DNA of 64,000 bases from an unicellular cyanobacterium SU2 (GCA_002110465.1 NEED01000014.1:1-64000); one strand, 5' to 3'. Counted from the first letter of the stretch, positions 1 to 9,559 are shown. Made by a program: numbers and translations. Notes: generated by a model from the letters alone, not told the origin.

Positions 1-125
1 ATAACATTAGCAATAGGTCTAAATAATTGATTTTAATTATCCCTTTTTTACTCCTAATTGTCTACAATCACTTCTTGAAAGTTTAATCAACTCAGCTTGA
101 TATTATGTTGGTTGCTTTATAGTAC

Positions 126-141
126 ATCTGTTTGTACAGAT
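126..141. repeat. Small inverted repeat downstream of hsdR
   Basis: A 6-base perfect inverted repeat (ATCTGT, 4-base loop, ACAGAT) lies in the 234 bases beyond the hsdR stop codon. It could be a weak transcription end or a protein-binding site. There is no long T-run on the side needed to terminate the minus-strand operon. I see nothing else in bases 1-234. Confidence 0.3.
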
Positions 142-234
142 ATTTTCGGCTACGAGGTGACAAGCCATAAATTTTTATGCCACGAAAGATGTGCGGAATG
201 TGGGTTGTAGCTTTTCTTACGATTCAATTCATCT

Positions 235-3200
235 CTAAGCTACCCAATCAGTACAAAGTAACTCTGCTTGTTGCAATACGGTGACGGTGGCCTTCTCACA
301 TTTATCGGGAGGATAACCATATTTTTTTAGTAACCGTTTAATTGTTACTCTTAACTTAGCCCTGACGCTTTCTTTAACTGTCCAATCAATGGTTAAATTA
401 TTACGGATGGCAGTAACTAAGTCTCTGGCGATCGCTTTCAGGGTATCGTCGCCTAAGACGCTAACTGCACTATCATTAACCTCTAAAGCGTCGTAAAAGG
501 CGATTTCATCTTCGCTTAAGCCTAAATTCTCCCCTCTTTGATGGGCTTTTTTGATATCTTTGGCTAATTCTATCAGTTCGTTGATAACTTGGGCGGTTTC
601 TATGGAACGGTTTTGATACTTTCTAATAGTATTTTCTAGCATTTCTAGGAAGGAACGGGCTTGAATCAGATTTTTGCGAGAACGGGTTTTGATATCATCA
701 TTAATAAGCTTTTTCAGAACTTCTAGGGCAATATTTTTATAGGGTAAACCTCGGACTTCTTCAAGGAAATCATCGGATAAAATGGCAATGTTGGGGTTTT
801 GTAGTCCTGCTGCTGCGAATATATCAATTACTTCATCACTAGCGACGGCTTTAGAAACAATCTGACGAATAGCTAAATCGATGTCTTCGGGACTTTTACC
901 ATTATTGGTTGTGGTGTGTTTAATCATGGCAGCTTTGATGGCTTGGAAAAATCCTACTTCATCCCGAATTTTGATGGCTTCGTCGGTACTGCTAACTAAA
1001 GCGAAGGCTTTAGAGAGTTCAGTCACAGCTTTAAGATAGCGGGTTTTGCCGTCTTCAATGCCTAAAATATGGTCTAAAGCAGCCGGAATGGTATTTAATC
1101 TTTCTGCGGGTGTTCCGTTGAAAAATAACTGATAATCAAAACCAAAGTACATGGCTTTGACGATTTCGTATTTTTCCTGCAAGATAGCCAAGGCTTCATC
1201 AATGGGAATGCCTGTATCGTCCCTATCGCTTTGGGTATAATCATTAAGGGCTTCTTTAAGTTGGTCAGCAATGCCGAGATAATCGACCACTAACCCCCCT
1301 GGTTTGTCTTTAAACACCCGATTAACCCTGGCTATGGCTTGCATTAAACTATGGCCTTTCATGGGTTTATCGACATAAAGGGTATGCAAACATGGGGCAT
1401 CAAAGCCTGTTAACCACATATCTCTAACGATGACTAATTTTAGGTCATCTTCTGAGTTTTTAAAGCGTTTTGCTAAATCTTTACGGCGTTTTTTACTGCG
1501 GATGTGGGGTTGCATCTTTGCATCATCGGATGCTGAACCGGTCATAACAACTTTGATGATACCTTGGTTATCGTCGTCATGATGCCAGTCGGGTTTTAGA
1601 GCAATAATGGCATTGTAGAGGTCAACGCAGATACGACGACTCATACAGACTATCATGGCTTTTCCGTCGATGCTGGCCAGTCGGTTCTCGAAATGGGTAA
1701 CAATATCATTAGCAATTTGATTAATACGCTTTTCTGCACCGATGAGGGCTTCTAATCTTGCCCATTTGCTTTTTAGCTTCTCTTTAGTAGTGGTTTCTTC
1801 GTCTTCGGTAACTTCTTCAAAGTTGGGGTCAATATTGGGTCTTTCGGAGGGTTCTAGGTCAATTTTGGCCAGTCTGCCTTCATAGAAGATTTTAACGGTG
1901 GCTGAGTCTTCTACCGCCCGTTGGATGTCGTAAATGTCGATATAATCTCCGAATACAGCAGGGGTGTTAATGTCTCCTGCTTCGATGGGGGTTCCAGTGA
2001 AGCCAATAAAGGAGGCGTTGGGTAGGGCATCTCGGAGATATTTGGCGAATCCATAAGATATATAAGCTTCTTCTTCTTTTTTGACTACTTTAGCATCTAA
2101 ACCATACTGACTTCTATGTACCTCATCTGCGATTAAAATAATGTTGCGTCTTTCGGAGAGTGTGGGGTATTCATTGCCATCTTCGGGTGAAAATTTCTGA
2201 ATGGTGGTGAAAATAATGCCCCCAGAGGCAACTCGGAGTAATTTTTGTAATTCTTCTCTATTTTCTGCTTGTTGAGGACGTTGACGTAATAAGTCACTAC
2301 ATTGGGAGAAGGTGTTAAAAAGTTGGTCGTCTAAATCGTTTCTATCAGTGAGAATAACAAGGGTTGGGTTAGCCATTTGGGGCTTTTGGATAATTTTTCC
2401 AGCATAGAATGCCATTGTCAGGCTTTTTCCGCTTCCTTGGGTATGCCATACCACACCGACTTTTTTATCTCCTTGGGGTTGGGTTGCTTCTAGGGTGGCA
2501 GTAATGGCTTTGTTGACCGCATGATATTGATGGTATCCAGCGAGTTTTTTGGTGATGGTATCCCCGTCTATTTCAATGACAATGAAGGATTTTAGGATGT
2601 CTAGCAGGGTTTGGGGGGGAAATACGCCTAAAATAAGGGTTTCGAGTTCGGCGACTCCTTTGGAAACGATGGTTTCCCCGTCACGGGTACGCCAAGGAGC
2701 AAATCGTTCTAAATCGGCGGTTAATGTACCAATTCGGGCTTCTGTTCCGTCTGAGATGATTAAGAGTTCGTTGGTGGGGAATAGGGAGGGAATATCTCGT
2801 TTATAAGTTTGCAGTTGGTTGAATGCGCCTGTAATGGTGGCGTTTTCATCGGTGGGATTTTTTAATTCGATGACAGCAATGGGTAAACCGTTGATAAAGA
2901 TAACAACATCGGGAATACGGTGATTTTTGCTTTCTTTAACGATAAATTGATTAAGGGCTAAGTATTGGTTATTTTCGGGATGATTGAAGTCTATTAACCA
3001 GAGTTTATCGTATTTGGTGCGTCCGTCTTGTTGATATTCTACGTCTATGCCATCAGTGAGTTTTTTATGGAAGTTATAGTTATTTTCGTAAAGGCTGGGG
3101 GTATCGTTACGAGTAAGTTTTTTGATAGTGTTTTGGATAATATCGAGGGGAAGTTGAGGGTTAATAGTTTCTAGGGCTGTTTGGAGAGGTTCGGTTAAGA

Positions 3201-3318
3201 TTATATCGCTGTAGCTTTCTCTATCAAGTTCTGAGGCGTGACAGATGGTGTAACCTAAGAGTTCAAACCAAGCTAGGGTTGCATCTTCGACAACAGATTC
3301 AGAAAAGTTGGGTTTCAT
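235..3318 (-). CDS. hsdR: Type I restriction enzyme, R (restriction/translocase) subunit
   Basis: This is the motor and nuclease subunit of a type I restriction-modification complex. It translocates DNA using ATP and cleaves unmodified DNA away from the recognition site. The 1027 residues are a normal full length. The N-terminal nuclease shows the PD-(D/E)XK pattern with D137, E151 and K153 (PDVV ... IELK) and a following Gln helix. The helicase part shows Walker A (QGSGKS, near residue 295), a DEVH box, the GFTGTP motif III and the [10 protein letters not shown] motif VI. The start overlaps the stop of the Abi_C gene by 4 bases, so it is the last gene of the operon that includes hsdM and hsdS. 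No frameshift is visible. Confidence 0.97.
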   Translation of the reverse strand: MKPNFSESVVEDATLAWFELLGYTICHASELDRESYSDIILTEPLQTALETINPQLPLDIIQNTIKKLTRNDTPSLYENNYNFHKKLTDGIDVEYQQDGRTKYDKLWLIDFNHPENNQYLALNQFIVKESKNHRIPDVVIFINGLPIAVIELKNPTDENATITGAFNQLQTYKRDIPSLFPTNELLIISDGTEARIGTLTADLERFAPWRTRDGETIVSKGVAELETLILGVFPPQTLLDILKSFIVIEIDGDTITKKLAGYHQYHAVNKAITATLEATQPQGDKKVGVVWHTQGSGKSLTMAFYAGKIIQKPQMANPTLVILTDRNDLDDQLFNTFSQCSDLLRQRPQQAENREELQKLLRVASGGIIFTTIQKFSPEDGNEYPTLSERRNIILIADEVHRSQYGLDAKVVKKEEEAYISYGFAKYLRDALPNASFIGFTGTPIEAGDINTPAVFGDYIDIYDIQRAVEDSATVKIFYEGRLAKIDLEPSERPNIDPNFEEVTEDEETTTKEKLKSKWARLEALIGAEKRINQIANDIVTHFENRLASIDGKAMIVCMSRRICVDLYNAIIALKPDWHHDDDNQGIIKVVMTGSASDDAKMQPHIRSKKRRKDLAKRFKNSEDDLKLVIVRDMWLTGFDAPCLHTLYVDKPMKGHSLMQAIARVNRVFKDKPGGLVVDYLGIADQLKEALNDYTQSDRDDTGIPIDEALAILQEKYEIVKAMYFGFDYQLFFNGTPAERLNTIPAALDHILGIEDGKTRYLKAVTELSKAFALVSSTDEAIKIRDEVGFFQAIKAAMIKHTTTNNGKSPEDIDLAIRQIVSKAVASDEVIDIFAAAGLQNPNIAILSDDFLEEVRGLPYKNIALEVLKKLINDDIKTRSRKNLIQARSFLEMLENTIRKYQNRSIETAQVINELIELAKDIKKAHQRGENLGLSEDEIAFYDALEVNDSAVSVLGDDTLKAIARDLVTAIRNNLTIDWTVKESVRAKLRVTIKRLLKKYGYPPDKCEKATVTVLQQAELLCTDWVA

Positions 3319-4031
3319 TCTTCTTCATCCTCATTTACTAAGTCTTCAGAATTTAGGGATAAATCACTTAAATATTCTTGGAGTAAATCAATATAAGCTT
3401 GTTGGTCAATTGTGAATAAAACTTCACTGGTTTTGTAAGGTAAATCAGCAATTAAGCATTCATGTAAATCATCTAAATGAGTATTAAATTCGGAATTTTC
3501 TTCATAAAAAATACGTTTTATTGAATTTCTATTATTTTTGTGTATTTTAAATAAAAAATTAGCAATAGCATCAGCGGTTCGGGCAACAAACAAAGCTTGT
3601 AAAGGGTCTAATGAGCTTGTATAGCCATCTCTTCCGTGAGATGCTGTCCCTTCAAGACGACGAATTTCACATAATCCATGTATAGTTGTTGTTAATCCAT
3701 TAATAACATTACTAAAGCTTTTTTCTACGTCAGAATTTGAGTGATTATCTGGAATTAAATTTAGTTGTTTAGTTGTATGTTTAACTAATTTTGGTAATTC
3801 TAGTAATTTGTTACACAGAGGATCTTCTCTATCATTCAGAATAGTTTTACAAATACTTTCAACTAATGCTTTAGCTAAATCAAATGCTAGACCTGGATTT
3901 TCTTCTACTGCACCTTCAAGAGCAATAATTGTCTTTTCAATATGTACTGCTCCAGCAGAGAATTCTAATATTTCTCTTGCTCCTTGACAAGTGAAAGATG
4001 AATTACTATTCCCATTCAATGATTGACTCAT
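3315..4031 (-). CDS. Abortive-infection C-terminal (Abi_C)-like protein
   Basis: The 238-residue protein resembles the Abi_C family. The typical core is visible: a helix around residues 51-66 ([16 protein letters not shown]), then a segment ending in an [14 protein letters not shown]-like motif around residues 125-138, where family members usually have R...SHG. Family members are found in phage-defence loci, but the biochemical activity is not well defined, so a defence role is inferred mainly from context. It overlaps hsdR (downstream) by 4 bases and the DUF2442 gene (upstream) by 4 bases, so translation is probably coupled. The C-terminus is strongly acidic. Confidence 0.75.
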   Translation of the reverse strand: MSQSLNGNSNSSFTCQGAREILEFSAGAVHIEKTIIALEGAVEENPGLAFDLAKALVESICKTILNDREDPLCNKLLELPKLVKHTTKQLNLIPDNHSNSDVEKSFSNVINGLTTTIHGLCEIRRLEGTASHGRDGYTSSLDPLQALFVARTADAIANFLFKIHKNNRNSIKRIFYEENSEFNTHLDDLHECLIADLPYKTSEVLFTIDQQAYIDLLQEYLSDLSLNSEDLVNEDEEE

Positions 4032-4327
4032 AAAGCCTCCTTAATCGTTATTTGTGTATTTCTCAATTGATATTCTGGAAGCTTTTCATCTGTTATGATT
4101 GAATACAATACATCTGAATCTAAATCTGCGCCATTTTCCCAGTAAATTGTTCCCCATTCTGGGTTAAGTTTAACGGTTTTAAAATAGTCTAAGTTGTTTA
4201 AAGGTTCAAAGATTCCTGTAAATTCGACCAAACCGCTAACATCAATAATTCCCTCTTTTCCATCTTCAAATTTAAGATAGAGTTGATAGTTTTCTTTCGG
4301 TTGAACTGTGATGATGTCTTTTAACAT
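4028..4327 (-). CDS. DUF2442 domain protein
   Basis: A 99-residue protein that fits DUF2442: an N-terminal strand pair (YQLYLKFEDGKEGIIDVS), an FEPLNNLDYF segment and the closing WENGADLDSDVLY motif that is the family signature. The function is unknown; members are often found beside small toxin-antitoxin-like genes. Here it lies 3 bases after the DUF4926 gene and overlaps the Abi_C gene by 4 bases inside the type I restriction operon. The start codon is the only ATG that preserves the whole domain. Confidence 0.85.
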   Translation of the reverse strand: MLKDIITVQPKENYQLYLKFEDGKEGIIDVSGLVEFTGIFEPLNNLDYFKTVKLNPEWGTIYWENGADLDSDVLYSIITDEKLPEYQLRNTQITIKEAL

Positions 4328-4330
4328 AAG

Positions 4331-4774
4331 TTACCCTACATTTACAGCTAATTTTTCAGGTTCTAAGGGAGAATGATGTAATAACATAAGTTGATTTTCT
4401 TGTAAGGTTTCAATAGCATAAGCACGTCCCGAAGTATCACTAAATTCAACTTCAAAAACGGAGGGTTCATAAACTTCTACAATTGTTCCGACTTGTCCCC
4501 GATATAATCCTAATTGGGGTAAGTCTTCTAATAAAGCAACGACATCTAAAGGTTTAAATTTAAGGTTTTGGTTATTTTCATATTCATCTATTTTTTGACA
4601 TAAACTTTCTACGGTTTCGTTTTCTTGTAGTTGTTCTTTGAAAGCGAGATAATCGCCTTTTCCTAGATTAAAGGTTGCCACAAAGCCCAAAAATTCAATA
4701 GGGGGTAATTGCTTTTGTAAAATAAGTAAGACTTTTTCAATCAATTGTTCATTTTCAGTTAGTTTAACTGTCAT
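4331..4774 (-). CDS. DUF4926 protein, possible antitoxin partner of the PIN protein
   Basis: A 147-residue protein with two parts. Residues 1-70 are a charged helical segment of the kind seen in small antitoxin-like proteins. Residues ~75-130 match DUF4926 (FKPLDVVALLEDLP, YRGQVGTIVEVY, VEFSDTSGRAYAIETL), a small beta-barrel-like domain of unknown role. The start overlaps the end of the PIN gene by 11 bases. Close coupling to a PIN nuclease, with no classical VapB in sight, makes it the best candidate antitoxin, but that is inference from position. Confidence 0.7.
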   Translation of the reverse strand: MTVKLTENEQLIEKVLLILQKQLPPIEFLGFVATFNLGKGDYLAFKEQLQENETVESLCQKIDEYENNQNLKFKPLDVVALLEDLPQLGLYRGQVGTIVEVYEPSVFEVEFSDTSGRAYAIETLQENQLMLLHHSPLEPEKLAVNVG

Positions 4775-5207
4775 TTGGCACCTCAGTGATAAAATTAATA
4801 GGGTTTACGGTTTTTAGGGTTGATAAAGTTTGACAACGATTAATTAATCTTTTATCACAAGTTATAAAATAGTCACAGTTTACTGATTCTGCACTGGCGA
4901 CGTGGAGAGCATCAAAGGTTTTAATTCCTTGATTTTCTAACTCCTTGGCTCTTTTTTCTACTTCTTTTGTTTTTGCTTGTCTTATAGTAGCCATTTGCTG
5001 AAAGACTATCATGTTCTGTTTTTGATTTAATTTAGGATTACGGCTATTTTCATAGTCAAGAATACTTGAGTTGACTAATTCAATCTCTCTATTTATAATC
5101 ATCCCTAAGATTAATAAAACAGCTTTAGTTTCTAAGGCGATTTTCTGCTGTGTTTGGTCATCAAAAGGGCGATTATAAACACTGGTATCTAAATAAACTC
5201 TAATCAC
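4764..5207 (-). CDS. PIN-domain ribonuclease-like protein (VapC-like)
   Basis: The 147-residue protein has PIN-domain hallmarks: an N-terminal strand with a conserved acid (VYLDTSVYNRPFDD, residues 4-17), a central acid-containing helix, and a C-terminal DALHVASAESVNCDYFITCD segment holding the remaining acidic metal ligands. PIN proteins of this kind are Mg2+-dependent RNases, and many are toxins. It starts 1 base after the hsdS stop and runs 11 bases into the next gene, so it is expressed with the restriction operon. Whether it is a toxin here or another accessory nuclease cannot be told from sequence. Confidence 0.82.
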   Translation of the reverse strand: MIRVYLDTSVYNRPFDDQTQQKIALETKAVLLILGMIINREIELVNSSILDYENSRNPKLNQKQNMIVFQQMATIRQAKTKEVEKRAKELENQGIKTFDALHVASAESVNCDYFITCDKRLINRCQTLSTLKTVNPINFITEVPNDS

Positions 5208-5208
5208 A

Positions 5209-6612
5209 TCATATTACCTCCTCAATCATTGTCTCTGCTTCCTTAACTCTTATCTCCCCTGACATTAATTTCGGTAATAATGTATCTCTTATATTGGCAA
5301 GAGTTCGGGATTCATGATAAATAGTTTCTCGTTTTTTTTCTAAAGTTTCTACTAATTTATTAAAAGCTAATCTAACAGAAATTGGGGCAATTATAACTTG
5401 AATCGATTTAAGTTGGGTTAGGTTGATTCTAAGTCTAGTAGTTCCTGTTGCTCTTGATAAAGCTTCTTGTCTAAAAAGTGGGTTATTAATTAAATAAAGA
5501 AGGTAAGTATTAGGAGTAATATCTTCATAAGGTCTAACCCTAATGCAATCAGCCATAATAATAAATCTATCGGCTATTCCCTTTGGAATAATAGTTGCGC
5601 GAGTAATTGGATCTGGCATTTTGGTTAAAACAATATCATTTGGATAAGCTACTGAACGTTGTAGAGTTTCTGCTTTTTTATAGGAAGTAAACCTTTGTTT
5701 ATCATCAATAAATCTAAATTCTTGTATATTTTCTTGATGAATTAACCTTATCCCAGTTTCCGTATAATCAGAACTTTTTAAATTACTTCCAAAGGGACCA
5801 TCTACAATATCTCCTTTGTTAATTTCTGCTAGATTGGCAAATGTTCCAACCCTCCAACCGTTCGGAATTAACCCTAATTCTGACTCCTCGAAACTGTTGG
5901 GAAAAAGGTTAGCGGTTGCGGTATCCATTCCTACAGGTTGCTTCCCTTCCATTTTAGCCCGTACTGGTTCAAAATCCACAAACCATGACTTAAATATTGC
6001 CCTGGCCATTGCTTCTAGGGTTTGGTTCATTTGTTGGTTTAATTCGATTTTGTCATCCAGTGTTCCTAATATGTGTGCGATCGCTTTTTGTTCGGGAAGT
6101 GGAGGAAGAATAATATCTAAATCACTAAGAATACTTGTATTTAATGAGGGCATAGTTGCCCCTACCGCAATACGTCTAATATGTTCTTTAAAACTGGGAA
6201 GACCAAAAAAATAAGAAAGATAACTAGAATCAATATATTTAGGATTAGGTCTAACTCTCAAACAACGACTTGAGAAAAGCCATCCATTTTCAGATTTTCT
6301 AACAAGCGCACGACGATCTACAGAACCAACTCTACTGAAGACAATATCTCCTGTTGTTAATGTATAGCGATTTAGGCGTTGATAATCACTATCTGAAACG
6401 CGAGGCAAATCTTGATGAAGAATTCTATTGTCACCTAAATGTTCTACTGTAATGATAGGAGTGCCAAATTGTTGATAATCCCGTTGATGTAATTGACTTC
6501 CAAAAGGGCCTGTTTGTACTCCTTTTGGTGAGACACAAATATCTTTAAGCCTGACTAGCTTCCATTCTGATGCAAATGTTCCATATATAGAATCTGCTGT
6601 TTTATTACTCAT
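5209..6612 (-). CDS. hsdS: Type I restriction enzyme, S (specificity) subunit
   Basis: HsdS recognises the bipartite DNA target for both methylation and restriction. The 467 residues show the expected two target recognition domains. TRD1 is residues ~15-175, closed by the conserved LPPLPEQKAIAHILGTLDDK helix start. The central spacer helix (MNQTLEAMARAIFKSWFVDFEPV) follows, and TRD2 is residues ~240-415, ending with a second helical repeat (ANIRDTLLPKLMSGEIRV). It is full length, so a functional specificity is likely. Its stop codon is 1 base from the PIN gene, and hepT lies 61 bases upstream, the only real gap in the operon. Confidence 0.95.
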   Translation of the reverse strand: MSNKTADSIYGTFASEWKLVRLKDICVSPKGVQTGPFGSQLHQRDYQQFGTPIITVEHLGDNRILHQDLPRVSDSDYQRLNRYTLTTGDIVFSRVGSVDRRALVRKSENGWLFSSRCLRVRPNPKYIDSSYLSYFFGLPSFKEHIRRIAVGATMPSLNTSILSDLDIILPPLPEQKAIAHILGTLDDKIELNQQMNQTLEAMARAIFKSWFVDFEPVRAKMEGKQPVGMDTATANLFPNSFEESELGLIPNGWRVGTFANLAEINKGDIVDGPFGSNLKSSDYTETGIRLIHQENIQEFRFIDDKQRFTSYKKAETLQRSVAYPNDIVLTKMPDPITRATIIPKGIADRFIIMADCIRVRPYEDITPNTYLLYLINNPLFRQEALSRATGTTRLRINLTQLKSIQVIIAPISVRLAFNKLVETLEKKRETIYHESRTLANIRDTLLPKLMSGEIRVKEAETMIEEVI

Positions 6613-6673
6613 AACCCAACCCCCATAAATTCAGCTTAAAAAGTGGTAGTAAAAAGACAAATATAAACATAGA

Positions 6674-7006
6674 TTAAGGTTCTCCTAAAATTGCTTGAAT
6701 TTGTTGTTTTAAACTAGGCAAATCATTAGTAATAATTCGCCAAATAATATCAAGATTAACTCGAAAATACTCATGAGCAATAATATTTCTGACATCAATT
6801 GTTCCCACCCAAGGAATACCAGGATAACGCTGTCTGGTTTCCTCAGTCATTTTACTAGCCGCTTCTCCAATAATCATTAAATGATGAATCATCCACGTTT
6901 GAATTAACTCATCATCTGTAAACCTATCTTTTCCTTTAATTGCATACTTTTCTATTTGAGAAATAGCCTCTAACATATCTCTCAATCTTTCCCTATCATC
7001 CCTCAT
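6674..7006 (-). CDS. hepT: HepT-like HEPN RNase toxin (DUF86)
   Basis: A 110-residue HEPN-domain protein of the HepT type. The catalytic RX4-6H motif is present as RNIIAHEY, including the tyrosine two residues after the histidine that is AMP-modified by the cognate MntA in studied pairs. It overlaps mntA upstream by 4 bases, the usual arrangement of HEPN-MNT modules. In known systems the HEPN RNase is the toxin and the nucleotidyltransferase neutralises it by adding AMP to the tyrosine. Its place between hsdM and hsdS is unusual. Confidence 0.9.
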   Translation of the reverse strand: MRDDRERLRDMLEAISQIEKYAIKGKDRFTDDELIQTWMIHHLMIIGEAASKMTEETRQRYPGIPWVGTIDVRNIIAHEYFRVNLDIIWRIITNDLPSLKQQIQAILGEP

Positions 7007-7296
7007 AATTCTATGGACTCCTCTAATACCCTTTCTCGAATCCGTTCTTTTAATCCCTCCACCGTAACAATATCAACCTTACGACCTAAAATAGACTGTA
7101 AATCTTGCATTAAACCCGAAGGAAACCAAGGACTAATTTTGCTTAAATCATAATCAATCAAAAAATCAATATCGCTTTTTTCGTCATCTTCTCCCCTTGC
7201 AACTGAACCAAAAATCCGCACATTATATGCCCCATGTTTTTCAGCAATTCTGATAATTTCTTCTCGTTTTTCAAGTAATAGTTGTTTAAGTTTCAT
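7003..7296 (-). CDS. mntA: MntA-like minimal nucleotidyltransferase antitoxin
   Basis: A 97-residue minimal nucleotidyltransferase. The GSX10DXD active-site motif is exact ([15 protein letters not shown], near residues 30-44), and a third acidic residue is likely in the KVDIV strand further on. Such proteins add AMP to the tyrosine of the HepT HEPN toxin and act as its antitoxin. The gene overlaps hsdM upstream by 11 bases and hepT downstream by 4 bases, so its dose is tied to the methylase subunit. Confidence 0.9.
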   Translation of the reverse strand: MKLKQLLLEKREEIIRIAEKHGAYNVRIFGSVARGEDDEKSDIDFLIDYDLSKISPWFPSGLMQDLQSILGRKVDIVTVEGLKERIRERVLEESIEL

Positions 7297-8866
7297 AACC
7301 CAACCCCCGTAAATTCCGCTTAATTTCCGCCTCTAACTGGGCAGATTCGGCAAATTGCCCCTGTAAAACCTGCGTTAATCGTTCCATCTTCTCCGCAAAC
7401 GGTTCATCATCATCTTCCGTTTCCTCAGCACCCACATATCGCCCAGGCGTTAACACATACCCATGTCCCCTGATGTCCTCCAACGTCGCACCCTTACAAA
7501 ACCCTGCGATATCCTCATAATTCCCCTTATCCGAACGCCAAGCATGATAAGTATCCGCAATTCGGCTAATTTCTTCTGCTGTTAACTCTCGATGTACCCT
7601 ATCAATCAACACCCCCAACTTCCGCCCATCAATAAACAAGGTTTCCCTTTGACGCTGACGAGTTCCCCCTTTACTTAGGGGCGTTAAGGAGGATTGACCC
7701 TTATTTCTCGTCAAAAACCATAAACAAGCCGGAATCTGGGTATTATAAAACAACTGCCCAGGCAAAGCCACCATACAATCTACTAAATCCCCCTCAATCA
7801 ACGCCTTTCTTATCTCTCCTTCCCCCGACTGGTTAGAACTCATCGAACCATTAGCCAAGACAAACCCTGCGATGCCATTAGGGGCTAAATGACTAATAAT
7901 CTGCTGAATCCAAGCATAATTGGCATTTCCTACAGGTGGAGTCCCATAAATCCAACGACCATCTTCCCGTAGATGCTGTCCCCCCCAATCACTCACATTA
8001 AACGGAGGATTGGCTAAAATATAATCCGCCTTTAAATCCTTATGTAAATCACTACGAAAACTATCGGCGTTTTTCGCCCCTAAATTGCCATCAATACCCC
8101 GTATAGCCAAATTCATCTTACACAACTTCCACGTTGTCGGGTTCGACTCCTGCCCATAGATGGAAATATCGCCAATTTTACCCCCATGCGCTTCTACAAA
8201 CTTCTCCGACTGAACAAACATTCCCCCACTGCCACAACAGGGGTCATAAACTCGTCCTTTGTAGGGTTCAATCATCTTGACTAAGACTTCCACCACACAG
8301 CGAGGGGTATAAAACTGTCCCCCCTTCTTCCCCTCTGCACTAGCAAACTGCCCTAGAAAATACTCATAAACCCGTCCTAAAATGTCCTGAGAACGACTTT
8401 CCTTGTCTCCCAGTCCAATTTTACTGATTAAATCAATTAACTCCCCCAATAACCGCTTATCTAAACTCGGTTTACCGTAATCTTTTGGTAACACTCCCTT
8501 TAACCCGTCATTTTCCTTTTCTATCGCATCCATGCCATCATCGATTAACTTACCAATGGTAGGACTTTTCGCATTATCTTGGAAAACCTGCCATCTGGCC
8601 GCTTGAGGAACCCAAAAGATATTTTCTGCTAAATATTCGTCTTTATCCTCGGAGTCTGCGTATTCATCCGCTTCTAATTGCTGGTATAACTCATCAAACG
8701 CATCCGAGATATATTTGAGGAAAATTAAGCCTAAAACAACGTGCTTATACTCCGCAGCATCCAAATGACCCCGTAACTTATCGGCAGCTTGCCATAACGT
8801 TTCTTCAAAGCCCAATTTGGCACTATTATTCTCTTTCTTGCTGCTTTTCGCTTTCGTTCTTGGCAC
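7286..8866 (-). CDS. hsdM: Type I restriction enzyme, M (N6-adenine methyltransferase) subunit
   Basis: HsdM methylates adenine in the site chosen by HsdS and is needed for both modification and restriction. The 526 residues include the helical HsdM N-terminal domain (residues ~17-150), the AdoMet motif DPCCGSGG (208-215) and the catalytic NPPF motif (286-289). A short segment around residues 390-405 ([11 protein letters not shown]) looks foreign to the family and comes from a palindromic DNA insert (see 7652-7699); the reading frame is kept. The gene starts 9 bases after the xre stop and overlaps mntA by 11 bases. Confidence 0.96.
   Translation of the reverse strand: MPRTKAKSSKKENNSAKLGFEETLWQAADKLRGHLDAAEYKHVVLGLIFLKYISDAFDELYQQLEADEYADSEDKDEYLAENIFWVPQAARWQVFQDNAKSPTIGKLIDDGMDAIEKENDGLKGVLPKDYGKPSLDKRLLGELIDLISKIGLGDKESRSQDILGRVYEYFLGQFASAEGKKGGQFYTPRCVVEVLVKMIEPYKGRVYDPCCGSGGMFVQSEKFVEAHGGKIGDISIYGQESNPTTWKLCKMNLAIRGIDGNLGAKNADSFRSDLHKDLKADYILANPPFNVSDWGGQHLREDGRWIYGTPPVGNANYAWIQQIISHLAPNGIAGFVLANGSMSSNQSGEGEIRKALIEGDLVDCMVALPGQLFYNTQIPACLWFLTRNKGQSSLTPLSKGGTRQRQRETLFIDGRKLGVLIDRVHRELTAEEISRIADTYHAWRSDKGNYEDIAGFCKGATLEDIRGHGYVLTPGRYVGAEETEDDDEPFAEKMERLTQVLQGQFAESAQLEAEIKRNLRGLGYET
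7652..7699 (-). repeat. Palindromic repeat inserted in-frame in hsdM
   Basis: Within hsdM the DNA contains a short GC-rich palindrome-like block (CCCCCTTTACTTAGGGGCG on the plus strand, followed by TTAAGGAGG). It resembles the small C/G-run palindromes dispersed in cyanobacterial genomes. It encodes about 16 residues ([11 protein letters not shown] and flanks), between the strand ending in CLWFLTRNK and the strand starting ETLFIDGRK, which are normally close together. This suggests an in-frame repeat insertion tolerated in a surface loop. Confidence 0.5.
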
Positions 8867-8875
8867 AAATAACTC

Positions 8876-9106
8876 CTAATGGGTGGGAAAATACTGTTCT
8901 AATAAATCCGTTCCTTGGGTTCCCATCTTCTGTAACTCTTGTTCAATTAGCCTTAACGCCATTGGTAACGGTTTCGTCTTACCATTCTCCCAACGATTCA
9001 CCGTTTGGAAAGACACCCCCAAACGTTGGGCAAACTCAAGCTGAGTCAATCCTAAGCGTTTTCGGGTTTGTTTCACCAATGCGGGTAAGTTGAGAGAATC
9101 AGTCAC
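8876..9106 (-). CDS. XRE-family HTH regulator of the restriction operon
   Basis: A 76-residue single-domain helix-turn-helix protein (LGLTQLEFAQRLGVSFQTVNRWENG, residues ~18-42), typical of XRE/Cro regulators. It is the first gene of the type I restriction operon, 9 bases before hsdM, and probably controls it in the manner of C-proteins of restriction systems. Two direct repeats upstream (9131 and 9173) are candidate binding sites. The start codon is the only one that leaves the HTH complete with a normal N-terminal extension. Confidence 0.88.
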   Translation of the reverse strand: MTDSLNLPALVKQTRKRLGLTQLEFAQRLGVSFQTVNRWENGKTKPLPMALRLIEQELQKMGTQGTDLLEQYFPTH

Positions 9107-9130
9107 AAAGGGTTAGGGCAAACATCACAG

Positions 9131-9183
9131 ATGGTATATTTTTAGCTTACGATGGAAACCTATTCTTCGCACATGGTATATTT
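9131..9183. promoter_or_regulatory. Direct repeats upstream of xre (candidate operator)
   Basis: The 11-base word ATGGTATATTT occurs at 9131-9141 and again at 9173-9183. The copies are 42 bases apart, close to four DNA turns, and lie 25-77 bases upstream of the xre start. The identity and phasing suggest binding sites for the XRE regulator or for a related factor. This is inference from pattern and position only. Confidence 0.4.
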
Positions 9184-9190
9184 ACGGAAC

Positions 9191-9286
9191 TTAACCCTGA
9201 GAAAATGAACCAATAACTGGATTAAACTGCACTTGACACATTCCAGTTTGTCCATTGCGGTTTTTAGCCACATTAATTTCCATCTG
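9191..9286 (-). pseudogene. Remnant of the 3' end of dnaB (replicative helicase)
   Basis: Read on the minus strand, this stretch encodes a 30-residue tail beginning MEINVAKNRNGQTG and ending with a stop codon. It closely resembles the extreme C-terminus of DnaB, where the EIIVAKHRNGPTG-type motif is conserved. An in-frame stop lies just upstream, so only the tail is left. The adjacent bases (9294-9313, ending GAGAGTGTCAA) look like the right end of IS200/IS605-type elements, so an insertion or deletion may have removed the rest. I see nothing else in the 9107-9406 gap besides the xre upstream repeats. Confidence 0.55.
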
Positions 9287-9406
9287 AGACTAAAAACGGA
9301 CGTGCCGAGAGTGTCAAAAATTTAGATCAATAGAAATGCCGAAATTGCTTATAATCGTTGCAGGACAATACTTTAAGCAATCAACAAGTCACGTTTTTTA
9401 TTTAAG

Positions 9407-9478
9407 AGCCTTTGACGAGGATTGAACTCGTGACCTCACCCTTACCAAGGGTGTGCTCTACCACTGAGCTACAAAGGC
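9407..9478 (-). tRNA. tRNA-Thr (GGT)
   Basis: On the minus strand a full cloverleaf can be drawn. The acceptor stem is GCCTTTG/CAAAGGC, the D arm GCTC-AGTGGTAGAGC, the anticodon loop TTGGTAA (anticodon GGT, threonine), and the T arm contains TTCAATC. Length is 72 bases with discriminator T; CCA is not encoded. It lies about 80 bases downstream of the tRNA-Tyr gene on the same strand. Confidence 0.96.
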
Positions 9479-9559
9479 AGTTTTTAGTGATTCACCCAAT
9501 GTTCTCAATCTTTTATCATAATTTAAGATCGATTACTGAGTATCGAATTATGTAGATGG

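Noticed and set aside
2549-2806. Plus-strand open frame inside hsdR
   Set aside because: Antisense to hsdR with a composition typical of shadow frames.
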